NCBI GenBank assembly: GCA_023396625.1
Contig: JAEWVY010000077.1
Location: 1 to 11,944, forward strand
Direction: 5' to 3'
Source: Pseudomonadota bacterium
GTDB taxonomy: Bacteria; Pseudomonadota; Gammaproteobacteria; Burkholderiales; Burkholderiaceae_C
DNA: 11,944 nucleotides
Shown piece by piece: positions 1 through 7,311 of the stretch. The notes beneath the pieces were generated by a model. It was not told the DNA's origin and did not search any database. It saw nothing but the letters and a program-made list of their open reading frames with translations. The stretch's first letter is position 1. Each line of letters begins with the position of its first letter. The translations under genes and the position numbers were made by a program.

Positions 1-3
1 GGG

Positions 4-1182
4 CTATAGGCGAGCCAACCGATCGAGCGCCGCGTGCAGGGTGCCGTCTTTTTTCGCGTAGCAGAAGCGGATGACTCTCTGGTCGAAGCCATTGCCATAA
101 AAGGCCGAGAGGGGGATGGCGGCCACGCCAATCTCCCGGGTCAGCCACTGGCAGAAATCGGCCTCCGGCAGGTCACGCTCCGGGACCGCCAGCCCGGAAA
201 TATCCACACATTGGAAGTAGCTGCCCTCACTTGGCAGCAGTTTGAACCGGGTCTTTTCGAGTCCGGCGCGGAACAAGTCGCGCTTGGCGGCGTAGAAGGC
301 GGGAAGTTCCAGATAGGGCGACGGGTCCGCCATGTAGGCAGCCAGTCCATGCTGCATGGGGGTGTTGACCGCGAACACGTTGAATTGGTGGACTTTGCGG
401 AACTCCGCGGTCAATGGCGCAGGGGCGCAGACCGTGCCGACTTTCCAGCCCGTCACGTGGTAAGTCTTGCCGAAGCTGCTGACGATGAAGGCGCGGGCGG
501 CCAGACCGGGATAGCGCGCGGCGCTCAGGTGTTCTTGGGGCGCGTAGACCATGTGCTCGTACACCTCGTCGCTGATCAGCAGCACGTCGGTTGGAGCCAG
601 GAGTTCCTGCAAGCGCAGCATGTCCGCGTGGGACCAGATGGTGGCGCTGGGGTTGTGCGGGCTGTTGACGAGGATGGCCCGGGTGCGCGGCGTGATCGCG
701 GCGGCGATGCGGTCGAAGTCGGGTCGGAAGCTGCCCGGTGTCAAGGGCACAGGGACCGCGGTGCCCCCGGCGAGTTCGATGTTGGGGACGTAGCTGTCAT
801 AGCACGGCTCCAGGACGATGACCTCGTCGCCCGCATGGACAACGGCCAGGATGGCCGTCAGGATGGCCTGCGTGGCCCCGGCGGTCACCGTGATCTCGGT
901 TCCGGGGTCGTAGGTGGCTCCGTGCAATGCCTGGACCTTGTGGGCCACGGCCTGGCGCAGGGCTGGTATCCCAGGCATCGGCGGATACTGGTTGTGACCG
1001 GCGCGCATGGCGGCGTCGACGGCGTCGATCAGGCGCGGGTCGCAGTCGAAATCGGGAAAACCTTGTCCCAGGTTGACCGCGCCCGTTTCTGCCGCGAGCG
1101 CCGACATGACGGAAAAGATGGTGGTGCCGACCTTGGGCAGCTTGGTTCGAAGGGGAGGGGTGCGTTCGCTCACGGTACTCAT
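4..1182 (-). CDS. YbdL-type methionine aminotransferase (PLP-dependent, class I/II)
   Basis: This is a 392-residue fold-type I aminotransferase that should move the amino group from methionine (or an aromatic amino acid) to a 2-oxo acid in the cytosol. The sequence resembles E. coli YbdL as I remember it: NLGQGFPDF near residue 37, the NSPHNPSATIW block that holds the cofactor-binding Asn, ISDEVYEH, and the Schiff-base lysine K239 in SSFGKTYHVTGWKVG. The C-terminal FCQWL..E.GVAAIPLSAFY segment is also YbdL-like. I start it at the ATG 1182-1180 (MSTVSERT) because that places it 10 nt after the cysB stop. The in-frame ATGs at 1215 and 1203 would overlap cysB, and none of the three has a strong Shine-Dalgarno sequence. 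It is probably co-transcribed with cysB. Exact substrate preference cannot be read from sequence; KAT/kynurenine-type activity is the main alternative. Confidence 0.88.
   Translation of the reverse strand: MSTVSERTPPLRTKLPKVGTTIFSVMSALAAETGAVNLGQGFPDFDCDPRLIDAVDAAMRAGHNQYPPMPGIPALRQAVAHKVQALHGATYDPGTEITVTAGATQAILTAILAVVHAGDEVIVLEPCYDSYVPNIELAGGTAVPVPLTPGSFRPDFDRIAAAITPRTRAILVNSPHNPSATIWSHADMLRLQELLAPTDVLLISDEVYEHMVYAPQEHLSAARYPGLAARAFIVSSFGKTYHVTGWKVGTVCAPAPLTAEFRKVHQFNVFAVNTPMQHGLAAYMADPSPYLELPAFYAAKRDLFRAGLEKTRFKLLPSEGSYFQCVDISGLAVPERDLPEADFCQWLTREIGVAAIPLSAFYGNGFDQRVIRFCYAKKDGTLHAALDRLARL
1152..1159 (+). other. KOPS-like octamer GGGGAGGG
   Basis: It matches GGGNAGGG, the FtsK-orienting sequence of E. 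coli. On this strand it points rightward to the dif half-site. It lies in the 5' part of the aminotransferase gene. Confidence 0.4.
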
Positions 1183-1192
1183 GAAAGGATCT

Positions 1193-2146
1193 TTACAGTT
1201 CATAGTCGTTGACATGCCCGCTCATGGCGCGGTCGACGAGGTTGCGGTCAAGGCGGTCGCTGAGGAGTTCGGCGAATCTGTAGACAAAGTTGCGCAGGTA
1301 GGCGCCGCGGCGGAAAGCCACACGCGTCACGTTCTGGCCAAAAAGATACCCCAGCGGGCGCGTCACCAGATCACCGCCAGCGTCCACGGCCTTCAGCTCC
1401 CGCACGGCCATCTCGGCCACGATGCCGATGCCCAGGCCCAGGCGGACGTAAGTGGTGATGACGTCCGAGTCGATCGCCTCGAGGGCGATGCGCGGCACCA
1501 GCTTGCGTTGCGCGAAAGCATGGTCGATCCGGGTGCGCCCGGTGAACGACGGGTGGTAGGTGATCAACGGCTCGCGCGCGAGGTCCTCCAGGCTGATGCG
1601 CTCCTTGGATGCCAGGGCGTGGCCACTTGGAAGGACCAGCATGTGCTGCCAGTCGTAGCAGGGCAGGGTGACGAGTTCCTCGTAATCCACCAGCGATTCC
1701 GTGGCAATCCCGATTTCGGCCACTTCGTCGACGAGCATTCTCGCGACCTGTGCCGGCGTGCCCTGATGCAGCGCGACATTGACTTTGGGATAGGCGGCAC
1801 GCAGCCCGGCCACAGGCACGGGCAGCACGTAGCGCGCCTGGGTGTGGGTCGTGGCAATCGACAGGGTGCCGCTGTCCTGCGCGCTGTATTGTTCCCCGAT
1901 GCGTTTGAGGTTGGCAATTTCCCGCATGATGAGCTCGATGCTCTTGAGCACGTGTTGCCCCGGCTCGGTGATCCGCTTGAGGCGTTTGCCATGGCGGGCA
2001 AAGATGTCCACGCCAAGTTCCTCTTCCAGTTCGATGATGGCCTTGGACACCCCGGGCTGAGAGGTATGCAGCGCCTTGGCCGCCTCGGTCAGATTGAGGT
2101 TGCGACGCGCAGCTTCCTGAACGAAGCGAAACTGGTGAAGATTCAT
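1193..2146 (-). CDS. cysB: CysB-family LysR-type transcriptional regulator
   Basis: This 317-residue LysR regulator is close to the usual CysB length (324 in E. coli). The N-terminal winged helix-turn-helix spans about residues 1-60 (NLTEAAKALHTSQPGVSKAI), followed by a linker helix and a two-lobed inducer domain. The inducer-pocket residues known from CysB (T100, T102, Q103, T149, T202) all fall at identical numbers here, in TTHTQ, IATE and FTGRT. CysB family members sense N-acetylserine or sulfate-type ligands and control cysteine biosynthesis and sulfate or sulfonate uptake. The closely related Cbl has a similar pocket, so CysB versus Cbl is not certain. The gene starts about 98 nt after the chelatase stop, with an AT-rich gap and an inverted repeat upstream that suggests its own promoter and autoregulation. 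The aminotransferase gene follows after 10 nt. Confidence 0.9.
   Translation of the reverse strand: MNLHQFRFVQEAARRNLNLTEAAKALHTSQPGVSKAIIELEEELGVDIFARHGKRLKRITEPGQHVLKSIELIMREIANLKRIGEQYSAQDSGTLSIATTHTQARYVLPVPVAGLRAAYPKVNVALHQGTPAQVARMLVDEVAEIGIATESLVDYEELVTLPCYDWQHMLVLPSGHALASKERISLEDLAREPLITYHPSFTGRTRIDHAFAQRKLVPRIALEAIDSDVITTYVRLGLGIGIVAEMAVRELKAVDAGGDLVTRPLGYLFGQNVTRVAFRRGAYLRNFVYRFAELLSDRLDRNLVDRAMSGHVNDYEL
1661..1668 (+). other. KOPS-like octamer GGGCAGGG
   Basis: It matches GGGNAGGG and points toward the dif half-site at 8549. It lies inside cysB on the non-coding strand, so codon use of cysB does not explain its orientation directly. Confidence 0.4.
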
Positions 2147-2159
2147 ACAGAATGTGGAC

Positions 2160-2177
2160 TAATAATTCATTTTATTA
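2160..2177. promoter_or_regulatory. AT-rich inverted repeat upstream of cysB (possible LysR operator)
   Basis: The sequence is TAATAA-TTCATT-TTATTA, a perfect 6-bp inverted repeat with a 6-bp spacer, lying 14-31 nt upstream of the cysB ATG in a markedly AT-rich gap. LysR regulators commonly bind such sites and repress their own genes. CysB sites are loosely conserved, so the operator call is inference. I could not place a convincing -35/-10 pair around it. Confidence 0.3.
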
Positions 2178-2244
2178 TGCATTAATTGATCTATTGAGTT
2201 CGCCCAGAAAATTTCTGCGCAACCACGCACCAGATGGTTTTTCG

Positions 2245-2616
2245 TCAAGGCAGTGCCAATCGCGCCAGCAAATCTGTCACGCGGGAGTCTTCACCCACCG
2301 GGGGTAGGCATTCGAATCCCGTCTGCGGGAAGGTGGCTCGAAGCTGCGTCAGCAACGCGTTCAGGTCATTGCGGGCGTGCCGGCCCGCGCCGAGGAACAA
2401 CGGCACGATCCGAATATTTCGCAGCATGTGCCGGGCCAGCATCTGATGGACAGCCTGTGGCAGATCTGGCGGCGTGATTTCGAGAAACGCGCAGGCCACC
2501 GGCGTTTCCGGTGCGATTTCACCCAGGCGTGTCGCCTCAGCGTCCATGGGATCGCGCCACAGCGGGTCACGCGAGCCGTGCGCAAACAGGATGACGCCCG
2601 TATCGCTTGATTTCAT
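2245..2616 (-). CDS. Short CbiX/SirB-type sirohydrochlorin chelatase
   Basis: This 123-residue single-domain protein belongs to the CbiX family, which inserts Fe2+ or Co2+ into sirohydrochlorin to make siroheme or cobalt-precorrin-2. The conserved metal-binding histidines are visible as H13 in ILFAHGSRDPLW and H80 in VPLFLGAGRHARND, with the conserved Glu of AFLEITPP at residue 46. The length matches the short CbiX form; E. coli-type CysG and long SirB proteins are larger. The start is fixed by an ATGA overlap with the lptG stop, indicating translational coupling; a longer reading frame upstream only overlaps lptG. With cysB immediately downstream, siroheme synthesis for sulfite reductase is the more likely role, but cobalamin synthesis cannot be excluded. 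Confidence 0.85.
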   Translation of the reverse strand: MKSSDTGVILFAHGSRDPLWRDPMDAEATRLGEIAPETPVACAFLEITPPDLPQAVHQMLARHMLRNIRIVPLFLGAGRHARNDLNALLTQLRATFPQTGFECLPPVGEDSRVTDLLARLALP

Positions 2617-3719
2617 CGCCGCAGCACCAGCCAGCCGAAGGCCGCCAGCGAGAACACGGAGTAGAGCAGGCTGGGTGCCGCTGCCGTCAACCAGGGTTGC
2701 CAGTTCTGCACATTGCCGAGAAAGCCGAAGACATTGTTCAGCAGAAAGAAGCTGATTCCAGCCATCACGCCGCCGAACACGTAGCCCGTGACGCCGCCAG
2801 AGCGGAAATGCAGGTAGGCAAACGGCAGTGCCAGGACGACCATCACCAAGCAACTCATGGGATAGAAGACCTTGCGCCAGAATTCCACTTCGTACCGCTG
2901 TGCGCTTTGGCCATTGGCGCGCAGGTGCCGCTGATACTCGAACAGCGCGAGTGTTTTCATGCGCTGGGGTTTCAGGACGGCAGCCGACACCATTTCACCG
3001 GTGATCCCGTTGACCCAGCGGAGTTCGGGGGTGTGAACACGACTGATGCTGGCGACATGCTGACCGGACATTCCGAACTCCGTTCGTTCTGCGTCAATCA
3101 GGGTCCAGGCGCCTGCGGGACCAAAAGTGGCGCGGGCCGCCTGAATTTGTGCCTTGAAATAGCCTGAAGCATCGAATTCGAAGATACGAACACCCATCAT
3201 GTTGCCATCGGGTGCGAGCGCACGGACGTTCACGGAAAAGGAGGCGTTCGGTTGGTGCTCCTTGAGCCAGGCGCCAGTCTGGCCGACTGTGATCAGGCCA
3301 AGGTAGCGGGCCTTGAGCAGTTGAGCCACCCGGTCCACGGGAGGGGCCACGTAGTCACCGATGAAGAAAGTCAATGCGACGAACACCAGGCCCAGTTGCA
3401 TCACGGTCCGCAAGGCCAGCCATGGCCCCAGCCCGCTGGTGCGAAGAATGGTGAATTCCGAGCTTTGTGCAAATCGCGCCATCACGAACACGCCACCAAT
3501 CAGAACGGCGATGGGCAACAGTTCGTAGAGATGGCTGGGCACCTGCAGGGCGACGTAGAGCAACGCGGTGGAAAATTGGTAGCCTTTGCCCACGCCCTTG
3601 CCAACGACGGAAAGTTCGTCGACAAGATCGAAAAAGAAAAACAGCGACAGAAATCCGAGCGTGACGAAAGCCACGGCCCGAATGATTTCGGTGTGAATCA
3701 AGCGGCGCAGTGTTTTCAT
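2613..3719 (-). CDS. lptG: LPS export ABC transporter permease LptG
   Basis: This 368-residue inner-membrane protein is the LptG half of the LptB2FG transporter, which extracts lipopolysaccharide from the inner membrane and feeds it to the LptC-LptA bridge. It shows the family layout: three N-terminal membrane segments (about residues 12-31, 55-80 and 99-122), a periplasmic beta-jellyroll region (about 130-275), and three C-terminal segments (about 283-302, 310-333 and 342-365). The cytoplasmic SSEFTILRTSGL stretch after segment 2 is the typical coupling helix that contacts LptB. The start MKTLRRLIHTEI is set by an ATGA overlap with the lptF stop. The longer frame to 3803 would run through lptF and is rejected. 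It is translationally coupled to lptF upstream and to the chelatase gene downstream. Confidence 0.93.
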   Translation of the reverse strand: MKTLRRLIHTEIIRAVAFVTLGFLSLFFFFDLVDELSVVGKGVGKGYQFSTALLYVALQVPSHLYELLPIAVLIGGVFVMARFAQSSEFTILRTSGLGPWLALRTVMQLGLVFVALTFFIGDYVAPPVDRVAQLLKARYLGLITVGQTGAWLKEHQPNASFSVNVRALAPDGNMMGVRIFEFDASGYFKAQIQAARATFGPAGAWTLIDAERTEFGMSGQHVASISRVHTPELRWVNGITGEMVSAAVLKPQRMKTLALFEYQRHLRANGQSAQRYEVEFWRKVFYPMSCLVMVVLALPFAYLHFRSGGVTGYVFGGVMAGISFFLLNNVFGFLGNVQNWQPWLTAAAPSLLYSVFSLAAFGWLVLRR

Positions 3720-4834
3720 GAGCTTGACTCCCGCGAACACACGGCAGGCCTGAGCACTGAGCCGCGCCGCCACTGCCAGTTCTGGTGGCGCGCAGCAAGC
3801 CAAGTCATTGCGATCATCAGCACCCCGCCGTGCAACAGGGTGATCCAGACCGGCAGACTCACGCGTCCCTGTGCGACCCAGGCACTTCCCAGGCTGATCA
3901 GGTTGTAGTACACGACGAAGGTCAGGAGCGCAAGGACCTGATTTCCACTTCGGCTTGCACGGGGATTGACGCTGGAGACGACCAGTCCAATGAGAATCAC
4001 GTTGATTCCGGCCAAGGCTAGACCGATGCGCCAGCCCAGTTCGCCGAGGTGGGCTGCGGACCGTTGCCGCAGCAACTCAAGGGTCGTCATGGCCTTGCTT
4101 GGTTGCGCTTCTCGTGCACCCAGGCTGTCACCTTTCACCCGAACGCCGTAATGCTCAAACTCGCTGAGTCTGAGGTCCAGCGTCCCGCTTTCGGACATTT
4201 CGATGCGCTGACCGTTGTTGAGCATCAAAAAGCGGTCTCCATGCATCGTCTCGACCCGGCCACTGTGCGCAGAGATGACAGACGCCTTCCCGTTTTCCAC
4301 CGAGGAGATGAACACATTGGTTCCCTGCTTGTTGTCTGGTGAATCCTTGTCGATGAAAAACACGCGGCTGCCGTCGGCCGACTCCTGAAACTGGCCAGGT
4401 GCAACGCGTTCGATGTCGCCGCGCCGTTCGTAGCGATCTTTCAGATCCTGGGTCTGCTGATTGGACCATGGCCAGACCACCAGGGCCAATGCGGCAATGG
4501 CCAGCACAACGGGCCAGGCGAAGCGGAACAGTGACGGCAAAAAGGCCGCCAGGCCCTGGCCACCGGAGAACCAGATCACCATTTCACTGTCGGCATACAT
4601 GCGCGACAGGGTGGACACAATGGAAATGAACAGGCTCAGGGTCAACAGCGTCGGCAGGTGACCCAGCACCGTGAACCCCATGACCAACAGGACTTCCGAT
4701 GGGTTGACACTGCCGCGGGTAGCCAGTCCCAAGGTCCGGATCAGCATGATCGTCATCACGATGGTGGCCAGCACCACGACCGTGGCCCCGAAATTGCGCG
4801 CCAGTTCCCTGCGGATGGAAGAATGGAATAACAT
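3716..4834 (-). CDS. lptF: LPS export ABC transporter permease LptF
   Basis: This 372-residue partner of LptG is similar in length to E. coli LptF (366). Membrane segments lie at about residues 15-37, 47-77 and 101-122, followed by a periplasmic domain and a second hydrophobic trio beginning near RIGLALAGINVILIGLVVSS. The SRMYADSEMVIWFSGG segment after the second helix is the coupling-helix region. The ATG lies 23 bp from the divergent pepA start, an adjacency also known from E. coli. No good Shine-Dalgarno sequence precedes it, and with so little spacer its promoter must overlap the start of pepA. It heads the lptF-lptG-chelatase overlap series. The last ~20 residues are Arg/Ser-rich and not obviously conserved. 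Confidence 0.93.
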   Translation of the reverse strand: MLFHSSIRRELARNFGATVVVLATIVMTIMLIRTLGLATRGSVNPSEVLLVMGFTVLGHLPTLLTLSLFISIVSTLSRMYADSEMVIWFSGGQGLAAFLPSLFRFAWPVVLAIAALALVVWPWSNQQTQDLKDRYERRGDIERVAPGQFQESADGSRVFFIDKDSPDNKQGTNVFISSVENGKASVISAHSGRVETMHGDRFLMLNNGQRIEMSESGTLDLRLSEFEHYGVRVKGDSLGAREAQPSKAMTTLELLRQRSAAHLGELGWRIGLALAGINVILIGLVVSSVNPRASRSGNQVLALLTFVVYYNLISLGSAWVAQGRVSLPVWITLLHGGVLMIAMTWLAARHQNWQWRRGSVLRPAVCSRESSS

Positions 4835-4857
4835 TGATCGAGAGGAAAAATCTGATT

Positions 4858-6408
4858 ATGAACTTTGAACTCGTTTCGCTCGACTGGATGAGTGTGGTGT
4901 CGGAGAAGGCGGATGCATTGCTGGTGCTGGTGCCAGAGCATTTCACACGGGGCAGGGGCGCATTGTCCAGGCTGGTCGGTGAGGCCGTGGACTCTGGCGA
5001 TCTTGACACCAAGGCTGGAAAATTGCTGCAAGGATGGCGTGTCCCTGGGGTAGCCGCTCCGCGACTGGTATTGGCTGGCGCGGGCGACGGCTCTCCACGG
5101 CAGATACGGACCGCCGTAACGGCGGCTGTGGCGGCGATTCGGACCATGCCCGTCAAACACCTGATCATTTGCCTGCCCGCGGGCTGTGGCGATGCCGGCG
5201 TGTACGCCGCCGTGCTGGCTTCGGCGGACGGCAGCTATGTCTACGCCAGCACGAAGTCAAAACCTGAAACCAGAAAAATCAAGAAGGTAAGCATTGGCGT
5301 TTCCGATGCGCATGCCGTACGGCCCACCTTTGATCGGGCCGTGGGCACCGTGGTGGGCATAGAAGAAGCCAGGGAATGGGCCAATCGCCCGGCCAATCAT
5401 GCCACGCCGGCGGTGCTTGCCAAAGCAGCTCAAGCGCTGGCGAAAGGCCAGCCACGGCTGAAATGCGAAGTGTTCGGACCGAAAGAAGTTCAGAAGCTTG
5501 GCATGGGGGCATTTCTAGCGGTCGCGCAGGGCACGGAGGAACCGTTGCGCTTCATCGTGCTGCGTTACAACGGCGCGCAACGGAACGTGCAACCTGTCGT
5601 GCTGGTGGGCAAGGGCATCACTTTCGATAGCGGAGGTATCTCCATCAAGCCAGCGGCAGAGATGGACGAAATGAAATTCGACATGAGCGGCGCAGCGAGC
5701 GTACTTGGCGTCTTTCGGGCGCTGACCGAACTCCAGCCGGCGCTCAACGTGGTCGGACTGATTCCTGCATGTGAGAATTTGCCAGATGGACGAGCGGTCA
5801 AGCCTGGGGATGTGGTGACCAGTCTTGCGGGTCAGACCATCGAAATCCTCAATACCGATGCCGAAGGTAGATTGGTGCTCTGCGATGCGTTGAGTTATGC
5901 AGAGCGGTTCAAACCCACGGCGGTGGTCGATATCGCCACTTTGACAGGCGCGTGCATGATTGCGCTGGGTGGGGTTCGCAGTGGCCTTTTTTCGTCGAGT
6001 GACGAACTGGCCGAGGCGCTGCTGAAAGCCGGCGAATCGTCGATGGATCTGTGCTGGCGGATGCCGCTCGACGATGACTATGCCGAGGGACTGAAGTCCA
6101 ATTTTGCGGATGTGGCCAACGTGGCGGGACGGGCAGGGGGGGCGGTGACGGCCGCGAAATTCCTTCAGCGGTTTGCCGGCAAGTTTGACTGGGCACACCT
6201 CGATATCGCTGGCACGGCCTGGAAGAGTGGGGCCGCCAAGGGCGCCACGGGCCGGCCGGTCGCATTGCTGATGGAGTACCAGCTGTCATTGCCGGGAAAA
6301 GCGAGCACCGGGAACGCGCATCCCTCGGGTCGCGGGATTGAGCCGATGCCGAAAATGCCGGCCCGCCCTCGTGGCGTCAGCGCTCCCGCACGCTCCAAGG
6401 CCTCATGA
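4858..6408 (+). CDS. pepA: Leucyl aminopeptidase (M17, PepA)
   Basis: This 516-residue cytosolic M17 metallo-aminopeptidase removes N-terminal residues, notably Leu, and works as a hexamer with two metal ions. The catalytic domain is intact: GKGITFDSGG (K252, D257), KFDMSGA (D275) and the family signature NTDAEGRL at 332-339 (D334, E336, R338). The ATG at 4858 is preceded by GAGAGGA at a good distance; an in-frame TTG at 4834 is less likely. The core ends near RPVALLMEYQL, and about 35 further residues form a Pro/Arg/Ser-rich tail not found in E. coli PepA. The stop overlaps holC by ATGA. PepA proteins in enterics also bind DNA and assist Xer recombination at plasmid cer sites; nothing here shows that this one does. 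Confidence 0.95.
   Translation: MNFELVSLDWMSVVSEKADALLVLVPEHFTRGRGALSRLVGEAVDSGDLDTKAGKLLQGWRVPGVAAPRLVLAGAGDGSPRQIRTAVTAAVAAIRTMPVKHLIICLPAGCGDAGVYAAVLASADGSYVYASTKSKPETRKIKKVSIGVSDAHAVRPTFDRAVGTVVGIEEAREWANRPANHATPAVLAKAAQALAKGQPRLKCEVFGPKEVQKLGMGAFLAVAQGTEEPLRFIVLRYNGAQRNVQPVVLVGKGITFDSGGISIKPAAEMDEMKFDMSGAASVLGVFRALTELQPALNVVGLIPACENLPDGRAVKPGDVVTSLAGQTIEILNTDAEGRLVLCDALSYAERFKPTAVVDIATLTGACMIALGGVRSGLFSSSDELAEALLKAGESSMDLCWRMPLDDDYAEGLKSNFADVANVAGRAGGAVTAAKFLQRFAGKFDWAHLDIAGTAWKSGAAKGATGRPVALLMEYQLSLPGKASTGNAHPSGRGIEPMPKMPARPRGVSAPARSKAS
4950..4957 (+). other. KOPS-like octamer GGGCAGGG
   Basis: It matches GGGNAGGG and points toward the dif half-site. It lies in the 5' part of pepA. Confidence 0.4.
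6131..6138 (+). other. KOPS-like octamer GGGCAGGG
   Basis: It matches GGGNAGGG and points toward the dif half-site, which lies 2.4 kb further on. It lies in the 3' part of pepA. Confidence 0.4.
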
Positions 6409-6845
6409 GCGAAGTCATTTTTCACGTCAACACACCGGACCCTCTGGCTTACACCTGTCGGCTTTTGCGAAAAGCGCTGGGCCGTTATGCGAAGGTCGTC
6501 GTGTCCGGGGATGGAGACGTCCTGGGGCGACTGGATACAAGTTTATGGACATTCGCAGCCCAGTCATTTGTGCCCCACTGCTGGTCGGATGCGGAAAAAA
6601 CGATGCTGCGGGCATCGCCCGTGGTCCTTGGGACTGCTGACTCGGCCTTGCCCTCGGCACCTCTTCTGGTCAGGCTGAATGGAACTGCGGCGGCTGAATT
6701 GGAGCGGTTTCCAAAGGTCATCGAAGTGGTTGGCCAAAACGAACCGGCACTGCAGGAGGCTCGCGGGCGTTGGAAATATTACCTGGCACAAGGTCATTCG
6801 GTGACACACCATGACATCGGTCGCACGGAGTTCTCGCATGGTTGA
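6405..6845 (+). CDS. holC: DNA polymerase III chi subunit (HolC)
   Basis: This 146-residue protein is almost the length of E. coli chi (147). Chi joins the clamp loader through psi and binds the C-terminal tail of SSB, linking the replisome to ssDNA. Recognisable family features are the N-terminal FHVNTPDPLAYTCRLLRKAL segment, the WTF..QSFVPHCW block, the PLLVRLNG strand and the C-terminal QEARGRWKYYLAQGHSVTHHD helix. It begins inside the pepA stop (ATGA), the usual pepA-holC arrangement in proteobacteria, so the two are probably transcribed and translated together. Its stop overlaps the following small gene by 8 nt. Confidence 0.93.
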   Translation: MSEVIFHVNTPDPLAYTCRLLRKALGRYAKVVVSGDGDVLGRLDTSLWTFAAQSFVPHCWSDAEKTMLRASPVVLGTADSALPSAPLLVRLNGTAAAELERFPKVIEVVGQNEPALQEARGRWKYYLAQGHSVTHHDIGRTEFSHG

Positions 6846-7152
6846 AAGGTCGGGCCCCATGCACCGATTCGTGCCAACGCTCACTGAAGTGGTGCCCCAC
6901 ACGGACACTTCCCAACCGGAAAACGTTTCCGTGCCGAGCATTTCCCGCGAAGAGTTCGAAATCCTGGTCGAGCAGATGCTCCGACGTGCGGAAAAGGCAC
7001 TGGGGCAGCATTTGCCGGAGTCGCTGTCGATTCTGTTGCACGAACAGGCGTTGGCGATCACTGAAATGATGCGCAAAGAGATCCAGTCCACGGTGCGCAA
7101 GGTCATCCTGGAAACACTGGCGGAACGCGTCCAGGCGAACAGGGAACGATAA
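6838..7152 (+). CDS. Small helical protein of unknown function downstream of holC
   Basis: This 104-residue protein is not assigned a function. Residues 11-19 (FVPTLTEVV) form a short conserved-looking motif, followed by a polar Pro/Ser/Thr linker. Residues 36-102 are a charged, probably all-helical region that could form a coiled coil (FEILVEQMLRRAEKAL, ALAITEMMRKEIQ, VRKVILETLAERV). There is no signal peptide or membrane segment. A similar PTLTxVV start occurs in small Burkholderiales proteins; a DUF2486-type assignment is a guess. The ATG at 6838 has GGAG eight bases upstream and overlaps the holC stop by 8 nt. An internal ATG at 6859, preceded by GAAAGG, is the alternative start. Position suggests co-expression with pepA-holC. 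Confidence 0.7.
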   Translation: MVERSGPMHRFVPTLTEVVPHTDTSQPENVSVPSISREEFEILVEQMLRRAEKALGQHLPESLSILLHEQALAITEMMRKEIQSTVRKVILETLAERVQANRER

Positions 7153-7311
7153 GGGTGGGGTGCTTTGCGCGCCCAAGACAATGGATCTGTGGCGCGGAAT
7201 AATCCCTGGAAACTAGCATGTTCCCTATGGTTCAGGCCCGTAAATTGCGATATGTTCTTGGCCGTTGAGTCAAAAAGTTAACATCTCAACTTTCATCCTC
7301 TGGAGATTCTT

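Noticed and set aside
34..1212. 392-codon open frame on the + strand opposite the aminotransferase gene
   Set aside because: It mirrors the codon pattern of the real gene in GC-rich DNA. Its Gly/Asp/Arg/Val-rich product has no recognisable domain, and the opposite strand encodes a clear aminotransferase.
4855..4860. CATAAT on the minus strand as a -10 box for lptF
   Set aside because: No convincing -35 at the right spacing, and it covers the pepA start codon; chance match likely.
5515..6198. 227-codon minus-strand frame inside pepA
   Set aside because: It lies wholly opposite the conserved catalytic core of pepA; composition is His/Arg-rich with no family features.
4858..6408. Functional link between host pepA and the nearby Xer site
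   Set aside because: PepA assists Xer at plasmid cer/psi sites but dif recombination does not need it. Proximity alone is not evidence.
7153..7311. Promoter for livK
   Set aside because: Weak matches such as TAACAT at 7279 have no acceptable -35 at 16-18 bp; I could not support a specific site.
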